The translations under genes and the position numbers were made by a program. From Alphaproteobacteria bacterium (lineage in GTDB: Bacteria > Pseudomonadota > Alphaproteobacteria > Sphingomonadales > Sphingomonadaceae), in assembly GCA_005882415.1 (NCBI GenBank), contig VBAE01000113.1, positions 22,360 to 39,834 on the forward strand: a stretch of 17,475 nucleotides of DNA, in the 5' to 3' direction. The notes beneath the pieces are model-generated. The model saw only the letters and a program-made list of their open reading frames with translations, was not told the origin of the DNA and ran no database searches. This document shows positions 1 to 6,551 of this stretch, one piece after another. Numbering within the stretch: position 1 is the first letter of the stretch; the number at the start of each line of letters is the position of its first letter.

Positions 1-51
1 GTGAATGCCCGCCTTGCCCTTCTGGAACGCCTCCTCGCCCGCACCGCCTGA
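1..51 (+). CDS. C-terminal end of an unidentified gene (partial)
   Basis: Frame 1 is open from the first base of the window to a TGA at 49-51 and would encode a 16-residue tail, VNARLALLERLLARTA. This Leu/Arg-rich amphipathic ending is a plausible protein C-terminus and lies just upstream of a same-strand gene. Too little is visible to name the product. A FAD-dependent hydroxylase would be one guess, but nothing in the sequence proves it. The stop codon lies inside a perfect palindrome. Confidence 0.35.
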   Translation: MNARLALLERLLARTA

Positions 52-65
52 GCAATTGCTCAGGC
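46..65. terminator. Perfect 20-bp palindrome over a stop codon; terminator-like hairpin
   Basis: The arms GCCTGAGC and GCTCAGGC surround AATT, giving an 8-bp stem with a tetraloop when transcribed. It contains the TGA stop of the partial upstream gene and lies 27 bases before the zinc-finger gene. No T-tract follows, so it is not a classical intrinsic terminator. It could equally be an operator for the gene starting at 92. Confidence 0.4.
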
Positions 66-91
66 CCCGCGCTATTGCTAGTGCGGCGGCC

Positions 92-295
92 ATGCAGACC
101 GACCGCTTCACGCCCGAAATCAGCTTCGTCGAGACCCCCCGGGTCGCCTGCGACGGCGCCTCGGCCACCCACCCCGCCCTCGGCCACCCGCGAGTCTATC
201 TGCAGATCGACGAGAAGGGCTATGTCGACTGCGGCTATTGCGACAAACGCTTCGTCCTGAAGGGCGGCGCAGCGGATGAGGGCGCTACGGCCTGA
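92..295 (+). CDS. Zinc-finger domain-containing protein (zf-CHCC, NDUFS6-like)
   Basis: This 67-residue protein carries the zf-CHCC signature. Cys20 is followed by ALGHPRVYLQI with His32, then VDCGYC with Cys47 and Cys50, then RFVLKGG. These four residues form the zinc site of the family related to the NDUFS6 / 13-kDa accessory subunit of respiratory complex I. Free-standing bacterial members are of this size, and their exact role is not settled. The frame extends upstream to an ATG at 5, but the added 29 residues are low-complexity, overlap the upstream frame and precede the family domain, so the ATG at 92 is preferred. No strong ribosome-binding site precedes it. The gene is followed by a dispersed inverted repeat. 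Confidence 0.82.
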   Translation: MQTDRFTPEISFVETPRVACDGASATHPALGHPRVYLQIDEKGYVDCGYCDKRFVLKGGAADEGATA

Positions 296-305
296 TCCCC
301 TCAAA

Positions 306-390
306 CCGTCATTGCGAGCGTAGCGAAGCAATCCAGTGCTGCGCCTCCGCCCGCTGGATTGCCGCGTCGCTTCGCTCCTCGCAATGACGG
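306..390. repeat. Dispersed inverted repeat (CCGTCATTGCGAG...CTCGCAATGACGG)
   Basis: The left arm (306-336) begins CCGTCATTGCGAGCG and ends GCAATCCAG. The right arm (354-390) is its reverse complement except for a 6-base longer stretch in the middle. The 17-base loop is GC-rich. The whole unit would fold into a long hairpin between the zinc-finger gene and tldD. The GTCATTGCGAG...GCAATCCAG motif is a well-known intergenic palindrome of many alphaproteobacterial genomes. Its mobility and function are not evident from one copy. Confidence 0.8.
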
Positions 391-404
391 GATCCCCGAC
401 GAGG

Positions 405-433
405 CTGGCACAGCCGCTTAAGCGCCCTATATC
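405..433 (+). promoter_or_regulatory. Candidate tldD promoter, possibly leaderless
   Basis: CTGGCA (405-410) and TATATC (428-433) each match 4 of 6 sigma-70 consensus bases and are separated by 17 bp. A start site 7 bases after the -10 would fall on the A of the tldD ATG at 440. This fits the absence of a Shine-Dalgarno sequence before that ATG. It is a pattern match only. Confidence 0.4.
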
Positions 434-439
434 GGCGTC

Positions 440-1870
440 ATGACCTTTTCCGCCGATCCCCGCCGCTTCCTCTACCGCCCCGAGGGGCTCGACCCGGAGG
501 CCGCGCGGCGGCTGACCGCGGAGGCGCTCTCCCGCTGCGACGATGGCGAGCTCTACCTCCAATATACCGCGTCCGAGAGCTTCGGCTTCGATGACGGGCG
601 CCTCAAGACCGCCGACTTCAACACCCATGCCGGCTTCGGCCTTCGCGGGGTCTCGGGCGAGACCACGGCCTTCGCCCATGCCAATGAGCTGAGCGAAGCC
701 GCCATCCGCCGCGCCGCGGAGACGATGGCGGTGCTGGACCCCTCGGCCTCGCCCCTCGCAGCGCCGCCCCGGCGCACCAATGCCAGCCTCTACACCGATT
801 CCGATCCATTGAGCCTCGTCCCCTTCGCGAAGAAGGTGGCGCTCTGCCAGCAGATCGACGCTGCAGCCCGCGCCCGCGATCCGCGTGTCGTCCAGGTTTC
901 GGTCGGCCTTTCGGGGACGTGGAGCGTCATCGACATCGTCCGCCCCGACGGCTTCGTCGCGCACGACGTCCGCCCGCTGGTGCGCCTCAACGTCTCCATC
1001 GTGGTCGAACGCAACGGACGGCGCGAGACCGGCTTCCACGGGCTCGGCGGCCGCAACCTCTACGACAATCTGTTCGACCCCGCCGTCTGGAACCGGGCGA
1101 TCGACATCGCGCTCGACCAGGCGCTGGTGAACCTCGAATCGGTCGCGGCTCCGGCGGGCGAGATGACGGTGGTGCTCGGCCCCGGCTGGCCCGGAGTCCT
1201 CCTCCACGAGGCGATCGGCCACGGGCTCGAGGGCGATTTCAACCGCAAGGGCACGTCGGCTTTCTCCGGCCGGATCGGCGAGCGGGTTGCGGCGCCGGGA
1301 GTCACCGTGGTCGACGACGGTTCGATTGCCGACCGCCGCGGCTCGCTGTCGATCGACGACGAAGGCACGCCGACCCAGTGCACCACCCTGATCGAGGACG
1401 GCATCTTGAAGGGCTATCTTCAGGACCGGCTGAACGCCCGGCTGATGGGCGTCGAGGCGACCGGCAACGGCCGCCGCCAGAGCTTCGCCCATGCGCCGAT
1501 GCCGCGGATGACCAACACCTTCATGCTCGGAGGCCATGACGATCCCGGCGAAATCCTCGCCCGCGCCAGGAACGGCATCTACGCCAAGAGCTTCGGCGGC
1601 GGCCAGGTCGACATCACATCCGGCAAGTTCGTCTTCTCCTGCACCGAGGCCTATCGGATCGAGAACGGTAAGCTCGGCGCCCCGATCAAGGGCGCGACCC
1701 TGATCGGCGACGGCCCCACCGTCCTCACCAAGGTCGCCGCCATCGGCAACGACATGGCGCTGGACGAGGGGGTGGGCATCTGCGGCAAGGGCGGCCAGTC
1801 GGTCCCCGCCGGAGTCGGCCAGCCGACGCTGCTGATCGAGGGCCTGACCGTCGGCGGCACCGCCGCGTGA
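440..1870 (+). CDS. tldD: Metalloprotease TldD
   Basis: This 476-residue protein has the full length of the TldD/PmbA (U62) family. The zinc motif HEAIGH is at residues 256-261 in the context LLHEAIGHGLEGDFNRKGTSAF. The third ligand is probably Cys448, in GICGKGGQSVPAGVGQPTLLI near the C-terminus. In characterised bacteria TldD works with its paralogue TldE/PmbA as a cytoplasmic heterodimeric peptidase that processes ribosomally made peptides and degrades unfolded peptides. No pmbA is in the window. The ATG at 440 has no clear ribosome-binding site. The stop overlaps the start of the next gene (GTGA), so tldD probably heads an operon with the DUF924 and DUF2007 genes. Confidence 0.96.
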   Translation: MTFSADPRRFLYRPEGLDPEAARRLTAEALSRCDDGELYLQYTASESFGFDDGRLKTADFNTHAGFGLRGVSGETTAFAHANELSEAAIRRAAETMAVLDPSASPLAAPPRRTNASLYTDSDPLSLVPFAKKVALCQQIDAAARARDPRVVQVSVGLSGTWSVIDIVRPDGFVAHDVRPLVRLNVSIVVERNGRRETGFHGLGGRNLYDNLFDPAVWNRAIDIALDQALVNLESVAAPAGEMTVVLGPGWPGVLLHEAIGHGLEGDFNRKGTSAFSGRIGERVAAPGVTVVDDGSIADRRGSLSIDDEGTPTQCTTLIEDGILKGYLQDRLNARLMGVEATGNGRRQSFAHAPMPRMTNTFMLGGHDDPGEILARARNGIYAKSFGGGQVDITSGKFVFSCTEAYRIENGKLGAPIKGATLIGDGPTVLTKVAAIGNDMALDEGVGICGKGGQSVPAGVGQPTLLIEGLTVGGTAA

Positions 1871-2400
1871 GCTGGCGGGAGGAAGTCCTCAATTTCTGGT
1901 TCGGGCTCGATCCACAGCGCTGGTGGAAGGCCGATCCCGCCTTCGACGCCGCCATCCGCAAGCGCTTTGAGAAGCTCTGGACCGAGCAGCGCCAGCGGAT
2001 GGCGAGCGACTTCCTGACCACACCCGAGGACGCGCTCGCTGCGGTGGTGCTGTTCGATCAATTCCCGCGCAACATGTTCCGCGGCCATGCCGACCAATTC
2101 TCGACCGATGTCCTTGCTCTCGCCGTCGCATCGGGCGCGGTCGACCGCGGCTTTGACGACCGGCTGACCCCGGTGCAGCGCGGAATCCTCTACATGCCGT
2201 TCCAGCATAGCGAGCGGATGGACGACCAGAAGCGCTCGCTCCTCCTCTTCACCGCCCTCGGCGAGCCGCGCCAGCTCGGCTTCGCCAAGAAGCACCATGA
2301 CGTCATCGAGCGCTTCGGCCGCTTCCCCCACAGGAACGCCATCCTCGGCCGCACCCCGCGGCCTGAGGAGGTCGAGGCCGGCGACGTGGTGCCCTGGTAA
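1867..2400 (+). CDS. DUF924 family protein
   Basis: This 177-residue, all-helical-looking protein has the DUF924 hallmarks: VLNFWFGLDPQRWWK near the N-terminus (residues 7-21), the central LFDQFPRNMFRG (62-72), YMPFQHSE (109-116), then FAKKHHDVIERFGRFPHRN. The family is widespread in proteobacteria and has a TPR-like helical fold, but its molecular function is not established. Translation starts at a GTG that overlaps the tldD stop by 4 bases, which indicates translational coupling. The stop overlaps the next gene's ATG by one base. The length matches complete family members. Confidence 0.92.
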   Translation: MSWREEVLNFWFGLDPQRWWKADPAFDAAIRKRFEKLWTEQRQRMASDFLTTPEDALAAVVLFDQFPRNMFRGHADQFSTDVLALAVASGAVDRGFDDRLTPVQRGILYMPFQHSERMDDQKRSLLLFTALGEPRQLGFAKKHHDVIERFGRFPHRNAILGRTPRPEEVEAGDVVPW

Positions 2401-2603
2401 TGGCGCTGGTCGAGGCGGGGCGCTTCTACAACGTCATCGAAGGCAGCATGGCCCGCGCGCGGCTTGCCGCCGACGGCATCGAGAGCGTCCTCTTCGACAC
2501 CGAGATGAACTGGGGCGGCCTCGACGGGGTGGTGCCGATCCGCCTGATGGTCGACGAGGACGATGAGAGGGAGGCGCGGCGCCTGCTCAGCGACGACGCT
2601 TGA
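2400..2603 (+). CDS. DUF2007 domain-containing small protein
   Basis: This 67-residue protein follows the DUF2007 pattern: an early FYNVIEGSMARARLAADGIES segment, a central LFDTEMNWGGLDGVVPIRLMV, and an acidic stretch DEDDEREARRLL. DUF2007 is also called a putative signal-transducing domain and has a ferredoxin-like fold related to the PII/ACT type; no activity is known. Its ATG overlaps the last base of the DUF924 stop, so it is the third gene of the tldD run. Its 3' end overlaps the -35 element of the next transcription unit. Confidence 0.85.
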   Translation: MALVEAGRFYNVIEGSMARARLAADGIESVLFDTEMNWGGLDGVVPIRLMVDEDDEREARRLLSDDA

Positions 2604-2629
2604 CAGGCTGAGTGTCTTGCTTCAGCAAT
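2600..2629 (+). promoter_or_regulatory. Promoter of the ABC exporter
   Basis: A perfect TTGACA (2600-2605) overlaps the stop codon of the preceding gene. An 18-bp spacer leads to AGCAAT (2624-2629), a weak -10. Transcription from this pair would start at about 2636, the A of the exporter ATG, giving a leaderless message. That agrees with the lack of a Shine-Dalgarno sequence there. The -10 lies entirely within the palindrome at 2609-2636. Confidence 0.55.
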
Positions 2630-2636
2630 ACACTCA
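2609..2636. promoter_or_regulatory. 28-bp palindromic operator at the ABC exporter start
   Basis: The arms GAGTGTCTTGCT (2610-2621) and AGCAATACACTC (2624-2635) are reverse complements with a single mismatch and a 2-base centre. T2609 and A2636 extend the symmetry. The site covers the -10 region and abuts the ATG, which is where a dimeric repressor would block transcription. The cognate regulator is not next door and cannot be named. Confidence 0.65.
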
Positions 2637-3484
2637 TGGACATTCCCGCGCCGGTGCTCGAGCTGGCCAATCTCAGCAAGACCTACCGGGGCGGAGTCGC
2701 CGCGGTTCGCGACGTGTCGCTCTCGGTCCGCGCCGGCGAAGTCTACGGCTTCCTCGGCCCCAATGGCGCGGGCAAGAGCACCACCATCCGTATGCTGATC
2801 GGCCTCATCGCGCCCACTTCGGGCGAGGCGCGGCTGTTCGGCAGCGACCTTCGAAGCGATCCCTCCGTGCTCCGCCGGGTCGGCTCGCTGGTCGACGGCG
2901 GCGCCTTCTACCCTTTCCTCTCCGGCCGCCGGAACCTCGAAGTCCTCGCCAAGACCCATGGCGCCGGCGCCGATCGCATCGACATGCTGCTCGAGCAGGT
3001 CGGGCTCGCCAAGGATTCCGGCCGCAAGGTCAAAGGCTATTCGACCGGCATGCGCCAGCGCCTCGGGGTCGCCGCCGCCCTCCTCAACGATCCCGAGATC
3101 GTCATCCTCGACGAGCCGGTGAACGGCCTCGACGTCGCCGGAATCCAGGAGATGCGGGCGCTGATCCGCAGCCTCGCGGTAGAACATGGAAAGACCGTCT
3201 TCCTCTCCAGCCATTTGCTCCACGAGGTCCAGCAGGTCTGCGACCGCGTCGCGATCATCAGCAAGGGCGCAATCGTCCGCGAATCGACCATCGCCGATCT
3301 GCTTCGCCAGGACGATGGCCTGCGCGTCGAGGCGCTGATCGTCCGCGCCACCCGCGCCGAGGCGCCGGAAGTGGTCCGCCGGCTTGTGGGCGTGGGCGCC
3401 GAGCTGTTCCGCCTCGTCCCCGAGCAGCGCAATCTGGAAGAAGTCTTCCTGTCGATCACCCAGGAGGAGCCGGGCGATGCTTGA
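2636..3484 (+). CDS. ABC-2 type exporter, ATP-binding protein
   Basis: This 282-residue nucleotide-binding subunit has Walker A GPNGAGKST (residues 41-49), the signature YSTGMRQR (135-142), Walker B IVILDEP (155-161), the D-loop NGLD and the H-loop histidine in SSHLLHEV (His193). It belongs to the CcmA/BcrA/YtrB-like class that pairs with ABC-2 permeases. It powers export from the cytoplasmic face of the inner membrane; the substrate cannot be deduced. A GTG at 2612 in the same frame would add 8 residues, but it lies inside the operator, so the ATG at 2636 is preferred. The permease gene overlaps its end by 8 bases. Confidence 0.93.
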   Translation: MDIPAPVLELANLSKTYRGGVAAVRDVSLSVRAGEVYGFLGPNGAGKSTTIRMLIGLIAPTSGEARLFGSDLRSDPSVLRRVGSLVDGGAFYPFLSGRRNLEVLAKTHGAGADRIDMLLEQVGLAKDSGRKVKGYSTGMRQRLGVAAALLNDPEIVILDEPVNGLDVAGIQEMRALIRSLAVEHGKTVFLSSHLLHEVQQVCDRVAIISKGAIVRESTIADLLRQDDGLRVEALIVRATRAEAPEVVRRLVGVGAELFRLVPEQRNLEEVFLSITQEEPGDA

Positions 3485-4325
3485 CGCACTCTCCGCCGAG
3501 CTCCTGAAGCTGCGCCGCCACAAGGCGACCTGGTTCCTGGTCTGGCTTTATCCGATCCTGTTCACGATCATTTTCACGCTGAGCACCGCGGTCGGCATGG
3601 CCGGCCTCGAGCCGCCCGACCGGCAGAACCTCGCCTCCTGGCTCGCCCAGACGGCGATTCCCTGGCGCATTCCGGGCAACGGCCTCGGCCGCTACATGAT
3701 GGCCGCCTTCATCGCCTTGGTCTTCGCCGGCGAATATGGCTGGAACACCTGGAAGCTGATCGTCCCGCACCGTTCGCGCAGCTCGCTGATCGCGGCGAAA
3801 TATGGTGCGGTGATCCTCCTCTTCCTCGCCGCTTTCGTCCTGAGCGCCTTCATCTCCCTGCTCGGTACCTGGGCGGACGATGTGCTGACGGGCGACATCG
3901 TCCCCGCCGGGATCGGCGCCGCAAGCCTGCTCCGCGTCCACGGCCAGGCGGCGCTCTCCGCTTTGTCGCCCTTCCTCGTCACCCTGGGCTATGCCAGCCT
4001 CGCCGCGGTGCTGACCCGCTCGACGCTGGCGGGGTTAGTGATCGCCCTGGTCGCGGTGACTGCCGAGCAGCTCGTCCTGGCCTTCGGACCGGCGCTGGCG
4101 ATGAAGGCCCCGGCCATCGCCTGGGTCCTCTACCAGGCGCTCCCCGGCTACCATCTCGACAATCTCGCGGCCTGGACCCAGCAGGGTGCCGGCCTCCACA
4201 CGCCCTTCCCCGGCGGAGGCGTGGTCGCCTGGTCCTGGCCCGCCTCGCTGGCCGCGGTCGCCGCCTGGCTCCTCATCCTGATCGGCGGCACCTTCGCGGC
4301 CTTCCGCCGCCAGGACATCAACTAG
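3477..4325 (+). CDS. ABC-2 type exporter, permease protein
   Basis: This 282-residue membrane protein has about six predicted helices, near residues 19-41, 71-90, 110-131, 161-180, 183-204 and 255-276. The basic N-terminus (AELLKLRRHKATWFLVWLYPILF) is typical of ABC-2 permeases of the BcrB/YtrC kind. The ATG at 3477 overlaps the ATPase gene by 8 bases and has a strong ribosome-binding site (AGGAGGAG at 3462-3469), which rules out the longer frame starting at 3384. Together with the ATPase it makes a two-gene exporter, expected to act as a dimer of each subunit. The TAG stop shares CTAG with the stop of the convergent gene. Confidence 0.9.
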   Translation: MLDALSAELLKLRRHKATWFLVWLYPILFTIIFTLSTAVGMAGLEPPDRQNLASWLAQTAIPWRIPGNGLGRYMMAAFIALVFAGEYGWNTWKLIVPHRSRSSLIAAKYGAVILLFLAAFVLSAFISLLGTWADDVLTGDIVPAGIGAASLLRVHGQAALSALSPFLVTLGYASLAAVLTRSTLAGLVIALVAVTAEQLVLAFGPALAMKAPAIAWVLYQALPGYHLDNLAAWTQQGAGLHTPFPGGGVVAWSWPASLAAVAAWLLILIGGTFAAFRRQDIN

Positions 4326-4720
4326 AGATAGGGCAGGATCGGCCGGAGATCGTAGCCGGCCGCTTCCGCCTTGCCGACGATCGTCTCCGCGTCGTCGCCT
4401 GCCCGCGCGCGGGCGAGCGCCCACAAATAGGTGGAGCGCGTCCCCGAGCGGCAGAAAGCGAGCACGCCGCCCCCGGCATCGAGCGCCTGACCCATTGCCG
4501 CCACATCGCCCTCCGAGAGGCCGCCTGCGATCGGGATATGCCGGTAGCCGAGCCCCGCCGCCTTCGCCGCCGCCTCGATCTCGGCCGAAGCCGGCTGCCC
4601 CGGCTCCTCGCCGTCCGGGCGGTTGTTGACGACCATCGTCACGCCGAGCCCCGGCAGCTCCGCCACCGCCTCCGGCGCGATCTGCCCCGCCACCCAGACC
4701 TTCTCGTCGAGCCGCCTCAT
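4322..4720 (-). CDS. TIGR01244 / DUF442 family phosphatase-like protein
   Basis: This 132-residue protein matches the beta-lactamase hydrolase-like / TIGR01244 family. It opens with LDEKVWVAGQIAPEAV, continues with VVNNRPDGEEPGQP and HIPIAGGLSEGDV, and has the catalytic-type loop AFCRSGTRS with Cys90 and Arg95. The fold is that of dual-specificity phosphatases. Some relatives are fused to persulfide dioxygenase and rhodanese domains, so a role in sulfur or sulfide metabolism is possible. The annotation sulfur transferase is by family only. The ATG overlaps the recQ stop (ATGA, 4 bases), so it is co-transcribed with recQ. Its stop overlaps that of the convergent permease. Confidence 0.88.
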   Translation of the reverse strand: MRRLDEKVWVAGQIAPEAVAELPGLGVTMVVNNRPDGEEPGQPASAEIEAAAKAAGLGYRHIPIAGGLSEGDVAAMGQALDAGGGVLAFCRSGTRSTYLWALARARAGDDAETIVGKAEAAGYDLRPILPYL

Positions 4721-6486
4721 CCCTCAAATCCCCTGATCACTTCGACGAAGGCCGCTCCGAACCGCTCGAGCTTGGCCTCGCCCACGCCGCTCACCCGCCC
4801 CATCGCCGCAAGGCTGGTCGGCTTCAGCTCCGCCATCTCGCGGAGCGTCGAATCGTGGAAGATGACGTAGGGCGGCACGCCCCCCTCCTTGGCCAGATCC
4901 CGCCGCCGCGCCCGGAGCGCCTCGAACAAGGGATCGCCCTCGGGATTGGCCGCGCCGGACCCGCGCCGCGGCCGCTTCTGCCGTTTCGCCGGAAGCACCA
5001 GCTCGACCTTCTCCTCCCCCTTGAGGATCGGCCGCGCCCCCGGCCCGAAGGAAAGGCCGCCATATTCGTCCGCCCGAAGCGCATCGCGCGCCAGCAGCGC
5101 CCGGGCGACCGGCTTGAGCAGCGCCAGCTCCTCCTCATTGGCGATCCCGAAGACGGAGAGGCGGTGATGGTTGAAGCCATGTATTTTGTCCGTCTCCTTC
5201 CCCGCCAGCACATCCATTAAATGGGTGATCCCGAACCGCATCTCGGTCCGGAAGGCGGCGGAGAGGAGCTTGCGCGCCGCCTCGGTCGCATCGACGGTGG
5301 TCGGCGGCGCGAGGCAATTGTCGCAATTGCCGCAGCGCTCCGGCGGGCTCTCGCCGAAATGTCTGAGCAGCAGCGCCCGGCGGCAGGCGGCGGTCTCGAC
5401 CATCGCCGCGAGCCCGTTCAGCCGCTGCCGCTCGCCGCCGCGCCGGTCCTCCGGCACCTCGGTCTCGATCCGCCGCCGGGCGCGGGAGAAATCCTCGGCG
5501 CCCCAGAACAGCCACGCCTCGGCCGGCTCTCCGTCGCGCCCGGCGCGGCCCGTCTCCTGGTAGTAGGCCTCGATCGATTTCGGCAGCCCGGCATGGGCGA
5601 CGAAGCGCACGTCCGGTTTGTCGATGCCCATTCCGAAGGCGATGGTCGCGACCATCACCATCTCCTCGCTGGAGACGAACGCCCGCTGGTTCGCCGCCCT
5701 TACCCGAGCGTCGAGCCCGGCATGATAAGGCAGGACCGTCCGCCCGCCCCCGCCGAGCTGCCCCGCAAGCTTCTCCGCCGCCGCCCGCGAGGGCACGTAG
5801 ACGATCCCCGGCCCCGGCTGCTCGGCAAGCAGTGCCTTCAATTGCGCCCCCACCCCGTCCCTCGGCCGCACGTGATAGCGGATGTTCGGCCGGTCGAACC
5901 CGGCGAGGACCAGGCCGTCCTCCGGAATGCCGAGCTGGACGAGGATGTCCGCCCGGGTCTGCCGGTCCGCGGTCGCGGTCAGCGCCAGCCGCGGCACGTC
6001 CGGAAAGGTATCCAGCAAAGGCCGGAGCAGCCGGTAATCGGGCCGGAAATCATGCCCCCATTCCGACACGCAATGCGCCTCGTCGATCGCGAACAGCGAC
6101 AGCGGCGTCGAGGCGAGCAGGCTCCGAAAGCCGTCCATCGTCGCCCGCTCCGGCGCCACATACAGGAGGTCGAGCTCGCCCCGCCGGAACCGCGCCAGAG
6201 TCTCCTGCCGATCCTCGTCCGCCGAGGTCAGCGACGCCGCCTTGATCCCGAACCCCTCCGCCGCCCGGATCTGGTCGTGCATCAGCGCGATCAGCGGCGA
6301 CACCACCAGCGCAGTCCCCGCCCGAGCCAGCGCCGGCACCTGGTAACAAAGCGACTTCCCCGCCCCGGTCGGCATGACCGCAAGACTATGCTCCCCCGCC
6401 ATCACCCGACCGACCACCCGCTCCTGCGCCCCGCGGAAGGCCTGGAAACCGAAGGTCTGGTGGAGGATCTGAAGCGGGTCGTTCAT
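4717..6486 (-). CDS. recQ: ATP-dependent DNA helicase RecQ
   Basis: This 589-residue protein has the full RecQ layout. The helicase core has Walker A PTGAGKSLCYQ (39-49), DEAH (135-138) and motif VI around ETGRAGRDG (311-319). The RQC zinc site is formed by Cys368, Cys385, Cys388 and Cys391 (ERCGNCDNC). A C-terminal HRDC domain spans about residues 518-589. RecQ is a 3'-5' helicase in recombination, fork repair and the RecF pathway. The length is normal for the family and no motif is missing. A 17-bp palindrome lies 42-58 bases upstream of the ATG. No alphaproteobacterial LexA box (GTTC-N7-GTTC) was seen. Confidence 0.97.
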   Translation of the reverse strand: MNDPLQILHQTFGFQAFRGAQERVVGRVMAGEHSLAVMPTGAGKSLCYQVPALARAGTALVVSPLIALMHDQIRAAEGFGIKAASLTSADEDRQETLARFRRGELDLLYVAPERATMDGFRSLLASTPLSLFAIDEAHCVSEWGHDFRPDYRLLRPLLDTFPDVPRLALTATADRQTRADILVQLGIPEDGLVLAGFDRPNIRYHVRPRDGVGAQLKALLAEQPGPGIVYVPSRAAAEKLAGQLGGGGRTVLPYHAGLDARVRAANQRAFVSSEEMVMVATIAFGMGIDKPDVRFVAHAGLPKSIEAYYQETGRAGRDGEPAEAWLFWGAEDFSRARRRIETEVPEDRRGGERQRLNGLAAMVETAACRRALLLRHFGESPPERCGNCDNCLAPPTTVDATEAARKLLSAAFRTEMRFGITHLMDVLAGKETDKIHGFNHHRLSVFGIANEEELALLKPVARALLARDALRADEYGGLSFGPGARPILKGEEKVELVLPAKRQKRPRRGSGAANPEGDPLFEALRARRRDLAKEGGVPPYVIFHDSTLREMAELKPTSLAAMGRVSGVGEAKLERFGAAFVEVIRGFEG

Positions 6487-6527
6487 GCCCGCTGCCTAGC
6501 GGAGCCCGCGCGCCCAAGTCGAGTACA

Positions 6528-6544
6528 TGTCGTCTCAGACGACA
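6528..6544. promoter_or_regulatory. 17-bp palindrome between the Atm1-like gene and recQ
   Basis: TGTCGTCT and AGACGACA are perfect inverted arms around a single C. The site is 42 bases upstream of the recQ start and 8 bases downstream of the stop of the Atm1-like exporter gene, both on the minus strand. It may be an operator for the recQ operon or a short 3' hairpin of the exporter message. The T-run on the minus strand precedes the hairpin, so it is not an intrinsic terminator. Confidence 0.4.
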
Positions 6545-6551
6545 AAACCCC

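Noticed and set aside
1651..2331. 226-residue minus-strand frame opposite tldD and the DUF924 gene
   Set aside because: A mirror of two well-supported genes with no family features.
2612..2635. GTG at 2612 as start of the ABC ATPase
   Set aside because: It lies inside the palindromic operator and upstream of the start site predicted from TTGACA; it has no ribosome-binding site.
2426..3523. Long minus-strand open frame opposite the ABC ATPase gene (365 residues)
   Set aside because: It mirrors the plus-strand gene, which has Walker A, signature and Walker B motifs; the minus product has no recognisable domain. GC-rich third positions produce such shadows.
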